Shown: positions 54,101-64,000 of the stretch, one piece after another
How the letters are laid out: every line of letters starts with the position of its first letter
Numbering within the stretch: position 1 is the first letter of the stretch
Assembly: GCA_025232375.1 (NCBI GenBank)
Contig: CP060419.1
Span: forward strand, 681,001-745,000
DNA: 64,000 bases
DNA from: Pseudoxanthomonas sp. NC8
GTDB taxonomy: Bacteria; Pseudomonadota; Gammaproteobacteria; Xanthomonadales; Xanthomonadaceae
Reading direction: 5' to 3'
The notes under the pieces: model-generated
The model's database searches: none
What the model was told of the DNA's origin: nothing
The model's input: only the letters and a program-made list of their open reading frames with translations
Made by a program: the position numbers and the translations under genes

Positions 54101-54302
54101 CCGCAACCCGTACTTCGTCGAGGATTACCACCAGATCGACGCGGCCGTGTCGTACGACTTCAACGAGCACTTCACCGTGTCGCTTGAAGCCATCAACCTG
54201 ACCGGTGAGGACGTGCGCTGGCACGCCCGTTCGGCCAACCAGATGGTCCGTCTGGTCGATAAGGCACCGCGCTACATGGTGGGCGTGCGCTACTCGTTCT
54301 AA
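51112..54302 (+). CDS. TonB-dependent receptor (Caulobacter/Xanthomonas type)
   Basis: Outer-membrane active-transport receptor of about 1,060 residues. Signal peptide TAMFTIVGGVIIINPAFAQQ; TonB box-like LDTVTVTGMRSSLDQAMNIK; plug domain with ISAEDIGKFPDTNLAESLQR, GISIERRDGEGAQVTARGFG and MVTLNGRQVPG. The barrel follows with repeated amphipathic strands and ends MVGVRYSF, the terminal aromatic needed for BAM insertion. Breaks near 51873, 51998, 52033 (ggtaagg for ggccagg) and 52770. This receptor type transports plant- or algal-derived carbohydrates or other large ligands; upstream LacI-type operators hint at sugar control. It begins a cluster with SapC, two oxygenases and a halogenase, although a terminator separates it from them. 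Confidence 0.92.
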
Positions 54303-54338
54303 TGGCTGGATGTATGCAGTTGCTGTAATGAAGAACAG

Positions 54339-54368
54339 GGACCGTTGCCTCGGCAACGGTCCTTTTTT
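54339..54368 (+). terminator. Terminator after the TonB receptor
   Basis: Stem GGACCGTTGCC (54339-54349), TC loop, GGCAACGGTCC (54352-54362), then six T. It lies 37 bases after the receptor stop and would uncouple receptor transcription from sapC onward, or allow partial read-through as is common in such clusters. Confidence 0.88.
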
Positions 54369-54500
54369 ACGGGTCGCGCCGATGCCGGGCGGCCGCTTGC
54401 CGCTGGTGCGGTATTGTCGATATGGTCGGCCTGATGGCCGGCGTCCCGCCTGCCGCGGCCGCCGTCTGCCCATGGGGCCGATGAAACCACTGGATCTGAA

Positions 54501-55246
54501 ATGGCACGATACGAACTGCTCAACAACATCGCGCGCCAGGACCTGCGCGTATCCACGCGCTTTGGCGCCGAATTCGGCGACAACGTGGGCATGGTCCAGG
54601 CGTTCCCGACCGAGTTCGCGGAGCTGCAGCGCGAGTACCCGATTTTCTTCCGCAAGGACGCCGAAGGCGAATTGAGCGGTGGCCCTGCTGGGCTTCGACC
54701 GGCACGAAAACCTGTTCCTGCAGCAGGGTGGCTGGAATGCCAACTACCTGCCGGGGACGATCGCCCGCGGGCCGTTCCTCATCGGCTTAGGAACAGCAGG
54801 TCGACGGTAAGGTGCGCGTCGAACCGGTGATCCACGTGGACCTGGACCATCCGCGCGTCGCGGGAGGACAGGGCGAGCTGATCTTCATGGCCCACGGCGG
54901 CAACAGCCCCTACCTGGAGCACATCATCAACGTGCTGCGCGGCATCAACGATGGCGTGCAGGCGGGCAAGGCGATGTTCGCCGCGTTGGGAGCTGGACCT
55001 GATCCAGCCGCTCACCTGGACGTGCGTTTCGACGACAACCACGCCGTCAACCTGACCGGCCTGCACGGCATCGACCGCGAGCGCCTTGGCCGGGCTGGAC
55101 GCGGCCGCCCTGCACGGGCTGCACCGCGCTGGCTGGCTGGAGGGCGCCTACCGGTGCTGGCCTCGCTGCACAACATGCGCCGGCTCATCGCCGAGAAGCA
55201 GCGCCGCCTGCGCGAGCAGGAAGGCGAGCAGGGCAAGGCGGCCTGA
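54501..55246 (+). CDS. sapC: SapC family protein
   Basis: About 248 residues, no signal peptide. It begins ARYELLNNIARQDLRVSTRF, then VGMVQAFPTEFAELQREYPI, LLGFDRHENLFLQQGGWNAN and YLPGTIARGPFLIGLEQQ. RVEPVIHVDLDHPR and LTGLHGIDRERLAGLD follow, with an Arg/Glu-rich helical tail. This matches the SapC family named after a Campylobacter S-layer-associated protein, but in Caulobacter and Xanthomonas it recurs beside TonB receptors and Trp-halogenase genes and its biochemistry is unknown. Breaks near 54678, 54785 (cttagg for cctgg), 54990, 55084 (ccttgg for cctgg) and 55152; ggtaagg at 54809 is a same-length miscall of ggccagg. Confidence 0.85.
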
Positions 55247-55248
55247 CA

Positions 55249-56269
55249 ATGTTCGACGGGGTTCGCGGCGTGCGTGAGATGCAGGGCTTCAGCGCCGGCA
55301 TGCCGCCGCTGGACGCCTTGCTGGCGGACGGGGTGCCTACCGTACTCCGTGGACTGGCGCGGGACTGGACCCCATCAGGCTGGGGCTGGAGTCGCCGGCT
55401 GCGGCGATGGACCTGCTGCGCGCGAACTACAACGGCCGTCCGGTGCAGTACAACTGGGGCCCCCGGAAACCGCGGGACGCCCGTTCTACAACGCCGATGC
55501 CACCGCGCTGAACTGCGAGGTCCGGCGCGGAGGGCTGGACCAGGTGCTCGACGAGCTGGCGGGCTACCTGGACGATCCGCAGCCGCCCACCTATTACGTG
55601 GCATCGCTGCTGGTCGATTACTGCCTGCCCGCGCTGCGCGCCGGCAACGACCTGGATTTCGCCGCACAGGGCGTGCAGGCACCGCCGGCGATCTGGATCG
55701 GCAACCGGGTCACCGCCTCGTGCCACTACGACGCGCCGAACAACATCGCCTGCTGTGCGGTGGGGCGTCGCCGCTTCACCCTGTTCCCGCCGGAGCAGAT
55801 CGCGAACCTGTATCCGGGGCCGCTGGAGCCCACGCCCGGCGGACAGGCGGTGACGATGGTCGACTTCCGTGATCCGGACTTCGAGCGCTACCCGCGCTTC
55901 CGCGAAGCGCAGGCGGCGGCGCAGTCGGTGGTGCTGGAACCGGGCGACGCGATCTTCATTCCGAGCATGTGGTGGCACCACGTGCAGGGGCTGGATCCGT
56001 TCACGGTGCTGGTCAACTACTGGTGGGGAAGCATGCCCGACTGGATCCCCACGCCGATGCATGCGCTCTACCATGCGCTGTGGGCGATCCGCGACAGGCC
56101 CCAGAGCGAAAAGGAGGCCTGGCGGAACGTGTTTGAATACTACGTGTTCGGACCTGCGGATGAGGCCGGCGCGCACCTGCCGGAGGCCGCGCGCAACATC
56201 CCAGGGCCGTTCGACGAGATGAGCGCGCGCAGGATGCGCGCGATGCTGATCGGCAAGCTCAACCGCTGA
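55249..56269 (+). CDS. Cupin-like JmjC-type Fe(II)/2OG oxygenase
   Basis: About 339 residues of the cupin_8/JmjC class. The metal-binding H-x-D is in TASCHYDAPNNIACC (about residues 157-171), and the distal His lies in SMWWHHVQGLDPFTVLVNYW (about 240). GRRRFTLFPPEQIANLYPGP and VVLEPGDAIFIPSMWWHHV are the standard beta-jellyroll strands. The N-terminus (LDALLADGVPTVLRGLARDW) matches proteins annotated as cupin-like in TonB-receptor/halogenase clusters. Breaks near 55363 and 55466. It lies two bases after sapC and about 110 bases before the halogenase. Protein or small-molecule hydroxylation is expected; the substrate is unknown. Confidence 0.87.
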
Positions 56270-56382
56270 GAGGCGGCGGGAGCGGGCCGGGAACGAAGAG
56301 AAAGAGCCGCCGAAGTCCGACAACCGGACCGGCACGGATCCGCCACGACCGTGGCGCAATCGCACAGCAAAGGGGAACTGTT

Positions 56383-58017
56383 TTGGAAACCAACCGTATC
56401 CGCAAGGTCGTGATCGCCGGTGGCGGCACTGCCGGCTGGGTGACGGCCTGCGCGCTGACCCACCAGTTCCGCGACCTGCTGGACATCACCCTGGTGGAGT
56501 CGGAGCAGGTCGGCACCGTCGGCGTGGGCGAGTCCACGATCCCGACCATCCGCACCTTCCACAAGCTGCTGCAGATCGACGAGCGCGAGTTCCTCAGCTC
56601 GGTCGCCGGCAGCTTCAAGCTGGCGATCTCGTTCGAGAACTGGATCCGCCCGGGTTCGCACTACTTCCATCCGTTCGGCACCACCGGCGTGAACACCTGG
56701 TCGTGCGACTTCCACCAGTTCTGGCTGGAGAGCCGTCGCCGCGGCATGCAGGGCGAACTGGGCGACTACTGCTGGAAACCGTTGCCGCGCGCTGCAGGAC
56801 CGCTTCGCCCTGTTCAATGCCGGCCAGAACGCCCAGCAGTGGTCGATGCGCTGGACCAAGGCGGCCACGGCACTGGAGCGTAGCGATGTGAGCTATGCCT
56901 ACCACTTCGACGCCGGGCTGTACGCCGCGTTCATGCGCGTGAAGTGCGAGGGCCGCGGGCTCAGGCGCGTCGAGGGCAAGATCGCCCAGGTAGACGCTGG
57001 GATCCCGACAGCGGCTACGTCCAGTCGCTGGTGCTGGAGGATGGGCAGGTCATCGAGGGCGACCTGTTCATCGACTGCACCGGCGCGCGCGCGCTGCTGA
57101 TCGAGCAGGCGCTGCATACCGGCTACGAGGACTGGAACCACTGGCTGCCAAGCAACCGCGCGGTCGCGCTGCAGACCGAAGCCGATGGACCGGCGGTGCC
57201 GTACACGCGCGCGATCGCGCACGAGGCCGGCTGGCACTGGAAAATCTCGCTCCAGCACCGGATCGGGTGCGGCATCGTGTTTTCCGATGCGCACATGTCC
57301 GACGACGAGGCGACCGCCAAACTGCTCGCCGAAAACCCGTCCAAGCCGTTGCGCGACCCGTGGATCATCCCGTTCCGCACCGGACGCCGGCGCAAGGCTG
57401 GAACAAGAATGTGGTCTCGCTCGGGCTGGCGAGCAGCTTCATCGAGCCGCTGGAGTCCACCAGCATCCACCTGACCCTGAGCGCGGTGACCCGCCTGGTG
57501 CAGTTCTTCCCCTTCGATGGCATCAGTAAGGCGGCGGTTGACCGCTACAACCAGGTCAGCCGCGAGGAACTGGAGCACGTCCGCGACTTCGTTGTGATGC
57601 ATTACCACCTCAATGAGCGCGATGAGCCCCTGTGGAAGTATTGCCGCGAAATGGAACTGCCACCGGGCCTGGCCGAGCGCATCCAGGTGTTCCGTGACAC
57701 CGGCTACGCGTGGCAGGGAGAGGACGAACTGTTCCGCCTCGACTCCTGGACCCACTGCATGCTCGGTAAGGGCGTGATGCCCCGCAGCCACCATCCGCTG
57801 ACCCGCGCGCTGTCGGACACCGATCTCAAGCGCCTGCTCGAGAGCGTGCGCAAGCCGATCGATGCCGTTGTGGCGGCCATGCCCAGCCAGGAGCAGTTCA
57901 TCGACAGCTACTGCAAGGCGCCGCCCTCGGCCCAGGAACAGATGTACGCACGCGCCCGGCAGCATGAGCGGGTGACCGGCAAGGTCGCGGGCGTCGGCGG
58001 AGGCCTTGGCCCAGTGA
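56383..58017 (+). CDS. Flavin-dependent tryptophan halogenase family protein
   Basis: About 544 residues. FAD-binding VVIAGGGTAGWVTACALTHQ (residues 9-28), VGVGESTIPTIRTFHKLL, and the catalytic lysine at residue 79 in GSFKLAISFENW. The halogenase W-x-W-x-I motif appears as GWHWKISLQHR near residue 280, with Ser where Pro is usual. SFIEPLESTSIHLTLSAV carries the conserved Glu near the C-terminal half. Breaks near 56787, 56993, 57400 and 58004; the last (ccttggc for cctggc) puts the stop at 58015-58017. Xanthomonas homologues from similar loci are reported to halogenate indoles, preferring bromide. Natural substrate here is unknown. Confidence 0.88.
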
Positions 58018-58024
58018 GGCGCAG

Positions 58025-58724
58025 ATGCTGATCCAGGCGCATCCAGGACTGCGCCTCGAGCTGCGGCGGGTCGGTGCGGAAGGCGCGCCGCTGCTGGTGA
58101 TCGACCAGCTGGTGGCCGACCCGGACCGTCTCGTGCGCAAGGCCGCGCGCGCGCAGTTCATGCCGCAGGGCGCGATGTTCCCCGGCATCCGCGTGCGCGC
58201 GCCGCTGTCCTACGAGTCGTTATGGAACAGCTGCTGCGGCCGATGTTCGAGCCGGTGTTCGGCCTGCCCGCGGCCGCGCGGGTGGCGTTCCCGATGTGCC
58301 ACTACTCGCTGGTGACGCAGCCGCCGGAAAAGCTGGCCTTCCTGCAGCGCATCCCACACATCGACTCGTCCACCAGCCGCGGCCTGGCGACCGTGCATTA
58401 CCTGTTCACCGGAGGGTGGGGCGGCACCGCGTTCTACCGGCACCGCGGCACCGGCTACGAGTACGTGGACGAGGCGCGCGAGCTGCCCTATTTCGCGCGG
58501 CTGCAGGAGGGAGGTGGGGCGCCGACGCGCCCGGGCCGGGCTACATCGGCGAGGACACCCCGCTGTTCGAGCGGATCGACAAGGTCGACGGGGTGTACAA
58601 CCGGATGCTGGTTTACCGGCGCAATTCACTGCATTCGGCCACCATCGACAACGAGCGCGTGCCGCCGCCCGATCCGCTCAACGGCCGGCTTTCGATCAAT
58701 ACCTTCATCGACGTCATGCCCTGA
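58025..58724 (+). CDS. DUF6445-type (2OG-Fe(II)-like) protein
   Basis: About 232 residues, starting seven bases after the halogenase stop. LELRRVGAEGAPLLVIDQLV and VRKAARAQFMPQGAMFPGIR form the N-terminal part; CHYSLVTQPPEKLAFLQRIP then HIDSSTSRGLATVHYLF (H-x-D, about residue 111) and MLVYRRNSLHSATI with a later His are compatible with a double-stranded beta-helix metal site. Breaks near 58224 (ttatgg for ctgg) and 58513. The same family repeatedly follows Trp-halogenase genes in TonB-receptor clusters. Iron dependence is inferred from motifs only. Confidence 0.7.
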
Positions 58725-58777
58725 GCGGCGCCCATGGATACCGACGCGCCGGTTGATGCGCGGGTGAGGAAACGGGA

Positions 58778-60041
58778 ATGAACGGCACTCTGCTGTTGCT
58801 GCTCCAGCTGCTGGTGATCCTGGTCACGGCACGTCTGTGTGGCGCGGTGTTGCGCCACTTCGGCCAGCCGCCGGTAATCGGCGAGATGATGGGTGGCCTG
58901 CTGCTCGGTCCGATCGTGTTCGGCGCCTGGCTGCCGGAGTTGCATGCCACGCTGTTCGCGAAGGCTTCGCTGCCGGCGCTGTCCGGCCTGTCGACGATCG
59001 GCGTCGCCCTTTTCATGTTCATCGTCGGCGTCGAGTTCCGTGCACCGGAAGGCAGCCGCGCGCAGCTGCGTGCCGTGGCCTCGATCGGGCTGCTCGGCGT
59101 CGCCCTGCCGCTGCTGCTCGGCCTCGCTGCCGCGCCATTGCTGTACCGCCCGTTCGCGCCCGCGGGGTGGGCTACTGGCCGTTCGCGCTGTTCATCGCCG
59201 CGGCCATGTCGGTGACCGCATTTCCGGTACTGGCGCGCATCCTCCGGGACCGCAACCTCACCCACAGCACGCCGGGCCGGCTGGCACTGGGCGCGGCGGT
59301 GATCGACGACGGCTGCGTCTGGATCTTCCTGGCGATCGTGCTGGCGCTGGCCAGTGGTGGCTCGCCGGCCGGCGTGCTGGTCGCCCTCGGCGGCGGCCCG
59401 GCCTGGTGGCCGTGGTGTTCCTCGTGCTCAAGCCGCTGTATGCGCGCGTGCTGCGACCGGCCGCGGCCGACGGCGAGCCTGCCGCGGCGGCGCTGCTCTG
59501 GGTGCTGGTCGGGGTCCTGGCCTGTGCCGCGTTCGCCGAATGGATCGGCCTGCACGCGGTGTTCGGCGCCTTCCTGTTCGGCGTGTGCCTGCCGCGCGAC
59601 GATCGCCTGCTGCAGTTCCTGGCGCGCCGCATCGAGCCGGTGGCGATCCTGCTGCTGATGCCGGTGGTGTTCGCCCTGGCCGGGCAGAACACCACCACCC
59701 CGAGGTGTTTGCCGGCACCGGCATCGCCTCGTTCGGCCTGATCCTGCTGGTCGCCGTCGTCGGCAAGGTGGTCGGCTGTGCCGCCGGCGCGCGCCTGAAC
59801 GGCTACGGCTGGCGCGACAGCCTTGGCAGTGGGGTCGCTGATGAACGCACGCGGCCTGATGGAGCTGATCGTGATCAAGATCGGTTTCGACGCTGGCCTG
59901 ATCGGACCGGAGCTGTTCACGATGCTGTTCGCGGTGACGCTGGTCACCACCTTGATGGCATCGCCGCTGCTGAGCCTGTTCTACCGGCGTCCGGCCGACT
60001 CGAGGACAGGACCGGCTTCGGGGCTGCATACCCGCTCCTGA
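58778..60041 (+). CDS. Monovalent cation:proton antiporter (CPA2/KefB-like)
   Basis: About 420 residues, twelve or so helices. LLLLLQLLVILVTARLCGAV, HFGQPPVIGEMMGGLLLGPI (family-typical GQPxVIGE), IGVALFMFIVGVEFRAPE, AAAMSVTAFPVLARILRDRN, LALGAAVIDDGCVWIFLAIV (DD of the ion site) and SLMNARGLMELIVIKIGFDA (NARG...E) are CPA2 signatures. There is no C-terminal TrkA-N domain, so it is a short form. Breaks near 59167, 59402, 59703 and 59822 (ccttggc for cctggc). K+ or Na+/H+ exchange is expected. It follows the halogenase cluster by 54 bases, but functional linkage is not evident. Confidence 0.88.
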
Positions 60042-60203
60042 GATGGGGTAGGGCGGCACACGGTGTCGCTGCTGCAAAGGCCGCGCCGCTCGTGGGAATC
60101 CATCGGGCGGCGCTGCCCCCGGTGCGGGATTCGCGTCCGCGTGATATTGAGGTGCTTTCCCGTGGCGCACTAAGATGCGTTGCGCTGAAGCCAGGGGACG
60201 GCG

Positions 60204-61001
60204 ATGTCGGAAGCAACAGGATGTGCCAACTGCGGGCGGTCGATCGACGGCCCCGCGCAGAACTTCTGCCCGGCCTGCGGCCAGCCCACGCCGGTGCACC
60301 GCATCGACTGGCACTTCATGGCGCACGAGTTCGAGCACAGCGTCCTGCACATGGACCGCGGGATCCTGTACTCGATAAAAGAGCTGATGCTGCGGCCCGG
60401 TCGCCTGATGCGCGACTACTGGAAGGGCGGCGGGCGCGACAGGCCAAGCCGTTCCTGCTGCTGATGGTGACGGCGGCGTTGGTGGTGCTGGCCAGCAAGT
60501 ATCTGCTGGACCAGGCGGTCATAGACACAGACTCGGTACTCGCGGCGGCTGAAGCAGCACGGGGCAACAAGCCCGCAAGCGCCGGCGAGGCGGCGGCTCT
60601 CAAGGCATACGTGGCGGTTACAGCCTGGATGAGCCAGCACTTCGCCGCGAGCACGTTACTGCTGCTTCCATTCGAGGCAGTTGCATTCCGGATGGCGTTT
60701 CATCGCTTCGGAAACCTGAACTACCCGGAGTGGCTGGTGATCACGGCCTTCCTGACCGTGCAGACCTTTGTGGTATGGACGGTGGTGATGGTGCTGCAGC
60801 GTTGGATACCGCAGCCGGAGTTGTGGCTGCTGGGCTTATCCACTCTGTACGGCATCTTCTCACTGGTCCAGTTTTTGGGGACGGCCGCGATGGAGATCTG
60901 CCCTTCGCGCAATTCTCGGCTTCGCCATCCTTTTCGTCGCCAGCGCCATTCTCACTCAGTTGGTGGTCATGGTCGTGGTGGCTCTGTCGATGCACGGCTG
61001 A
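60204..61001 (+). CDS. DUF3667-like zinc-ribbon membrane protein
   Basis: About 265 residues. The N-terminus has a zinc ribbon (GCANCGRSIDG; FCPACGQPT), then HRIDWHFMAHEFEHSVLHMD and GILYSIKELMLRPGRLMRDY. The next segment is membrane-embedded (FLLLMVTAALVVLASKYLLD; LLLLPFEAVAFRMAFHRFG; WLVITAFLTVQTFVVWTVVM; FAILFVASAILTQLVVMVVV). This is the DUF3667 arrangement; function is unknown. Breaks near 60440 and 60905. GC content dips in the middle, slightly unlike the neighbours. A terminator follows. Confidence 0.72.
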
Positions 61002-61031
61002 TATCGCCACCCGGGTCGGGGCCAGAAACAA

Positions 61032-61055
61032 AACGCCCGCCAATCGGCGGGCGTT
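61032..61055. terminator. Terminator between DUF3667 gene and ettA
   Basis: Perfect stem AACGCCCGCC / GGCGGGCGTT (10 bases) with an AATC loop. On the minus strand it is followed by TTGTTTC, so it best serves ettA, which ends at 61081; it can also stop the plus-strand gene ending at 61001. Confidence 0.75.
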
Positions 61056-61080
61056 CTGCATTGACGCTCGGCGCTGAGTC

Positions 61081-62745
<1,665 letters not shown>

Positions 62746-63109
62746 GGGTCTTGGGACTCCGCGGACGGGCGACGGCGGCCTGCCGGGGGCGGGCCGCGCA
62801 AGGGGCAGGACGGGATCAGGCGATTATCCCGGATATGGGGGCGGGCGGACAAATCGGTAGGGGCACTCTCCGCAGTGCGGCGACGCCCTCACGCCATGCG
62901 GCGCAAGGCGCGGGCCCCGCTTCCGCGCTTCAGATCCCCGCGCGGTCGCGCCGCCCACTTGCCAGGGGGGCTGAGGCCACGACCCTCCGCCGTTGCAGGA
63001 GCCGGCCTCGCCCGGTGCGTCGGGCGACCCGTCCTGACCGGGTCGGGGGACGCCTGAAACGCTACAATTGGCGGCCCTGTCCCTCTTGCCGCCCCCACCG
63101 GAGCCCCTG

Positions 63110-64000
63110 ATGTTCCCGCGCGACGCCCGTATCGAAGGTTATGACCCTGAACTGGCCAGGCCATCGCCAACGAGGCCCGCCATGGGAGGACCACGTCGAG
63201 CTGATCGCCAGCGAGAACTACGCCAGCCCGCGCGTCCTGGAGGCCCGGGGCAGCGTGCTGACCAACAAGTACGCCGAGGGTTACCCGCACAAGCGCTACT
63301 ACGGCGGCTGCGAATACGTCGACATCGCCGAGCAGCTGGCGATCGACCGGGTCAAGCAGCTGTTCGGCGCCACCTACGCCAACGTCCAGCCGCATTCGGG
63401 CTCGCAGGCCAATAAGGCCGTGTACTTCGCCCTGCTGCAGCCGGGCGACACCATCCTGGGCATGTCGCTGGCCCATGGCGGCCACCTGACCCACGGCGCC
63501 AAGGTGAACGCCTCGGGCAAGATCTTCAACGCCATCCAGTACGGCGTGAACGACCAGGGCCTGATCGACTACGACGAAGTCGAAAAGCTGGCGCTGGAAC
63601 ACAAGCCGAAGATGGTCGTGGCGGGCTTTTCGGCCTATTCGCAGCAGATCGACTGGGCGCGCTTCCGCGCCATCGCCGACAAGGTCGGCGCCTACCTGTT
63701 CGTCGACATGGCTCACGTCGCCGGCCTTGGTCGCCGCGGGCGTGTACCCGAACCCGCTGCCGCACGCGCACGTGGTCACCTCGACCACGCACAAGACCCT
63801 GCGCGGCCCGCGCGGCGGCATCATCCTGGCCCTCAACGCGGGCGAGGAAATCGAGAAGAAGCTGCAGTCCATCGTCTTCCCCGGCATCCGGGGCGGCCCG
63901 CTGATGCACGTGATCGCGGCCAAGGCCGTGGCGTTCAAGGAAGCACTGGAGCCGGAATTCGCCACCTACCAGCAGCAGGTGGTGAAGAACGCGCAGGCGA
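63110..64000 (+). CDS. glyA: Serine hydroxymethyltransferase, 5' part
   Basis: PLP enzyme interconverting serine and glycine with tetrahydrofolate; the 3' end lies beyond the window. [20 protein letters not shown] starts the protein; [67 protein letters not shown] and [20 protein letters not shown] are SHMT signatures. The PLP lysine is in [14 protein letters not shown]. Breaks at about 63160 and 63726 (ccttggt for cctggt); QANKAVY at 63405 should be QANQAVY (taagg for ccagg). The 365-base gap upstream (62746-63109) is GC-rich with a TACAAT at 63063-63068 as a possible -10 box and nothing else I can support. Confidence 0.93.

Noticed and set aside
52611-54743. 710-codon open frame antisense to the TonB receptor
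   Set aside because: Shadow of a strongly G/C-ending coding strand. The predicted protein is Val/Arg/Gly/His-rich with no motif, and the plus strand has clear receptor motifs.
62746-63109. Glycine or folate riboswitch upstream of glyA
   Set aside because: I see no conserved riboswitch core; only a possible -10 box and GC-rich sequence.

Overview
The window looks like a chromosomal segment of a high-GC Xanthomonadaceae/Lysobacteraceae bacterium (Xanthomonas, Lysobacter or Luteimonas relatives). The reasons are: a gspM-gspN-gspD type II secretion gene order; surface-polysaccharide genes that end at etfA, the classic border of the xanthomonad O-antigen locus; CoA-transferase and phosphohexomutase genes beside etfBA; a Caulobacter/Xanthomonas-type TonB-dependent receptor cluster; and strongly G/C-ending codons. 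I recognise no tRNA, rRNA, insertion sequence or CRISPR array.

The sequence carries very many small frameshifts, including in genes that cannot be dispensable (valS, purL, glyA, proS, etfA/B, lptF/G). About 50 of the breaks fall where the conserved protein predicts CCTGG or CCAGG but the text reads CCTTGG, CCAAGG, CTAAGG, TAAGG, CCTTAG or TATGG. I read these as systematic base-calling errors at a (probably methylated) CCWGG motif. Gene coordinates below therefore span the whole locus across the breaks, and translations were pieced together from several frames.

Layout. 1-5.1 kb: end of a type II secretion operon (gspM, gspN, secretin gspD), then a strongly expressed secreted surface protein with its own promoter and terminator. 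5.1-13.7 kb: surface-glycan locus (acyltransferase, D-glycero-D-manno-heptose genes gmhA/hddC/gmhB, a GtrC-like membrane protein, GtrA flippase, glycosyltransferases, a nucleotide-sugar epimerase). 13.7-20.1 kb: etfBA, phosphohexomutase, 3-oxoacid CoA-transferase subunits and ETF:ubiquinone oxidoreductase. 20.2-27.1 kb: alkB-like gene, methyltransferase, an MCE/Mla-type lipid transport operon, ThrE-type exporter and an H-NS-like protein. 27.3-41 kb: housekeeping (proS, pssA, rimI, amidohydrolase, valS, holC, pepA, lptFG, RDD protein). 41-50.3 kb: xerD, a repeat block, dsbC, purL, two glycosyltransferases, pncB. 50.3-58.7 kb: an operator-rich intergenic region, a possible Cys-containing leader peptide, and a TonB receptor - SapC - JmjC-like oxygenase - flavin halogenase - DUF6445-like oxygenase cluster. 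58.8-64 kb: CPA2 antiporter, DUF3667-like protein, ettA and the start of glyA.

The most interesting biology is the TonB receptor/halogenase/dioxygenase cluster with its leader and operators. It resembles a recurrent but functionally unresolved uptake-and-modification module. Second is the surface protein placed directly behind the secretin and next to a heptose/Gtr glycan locus.
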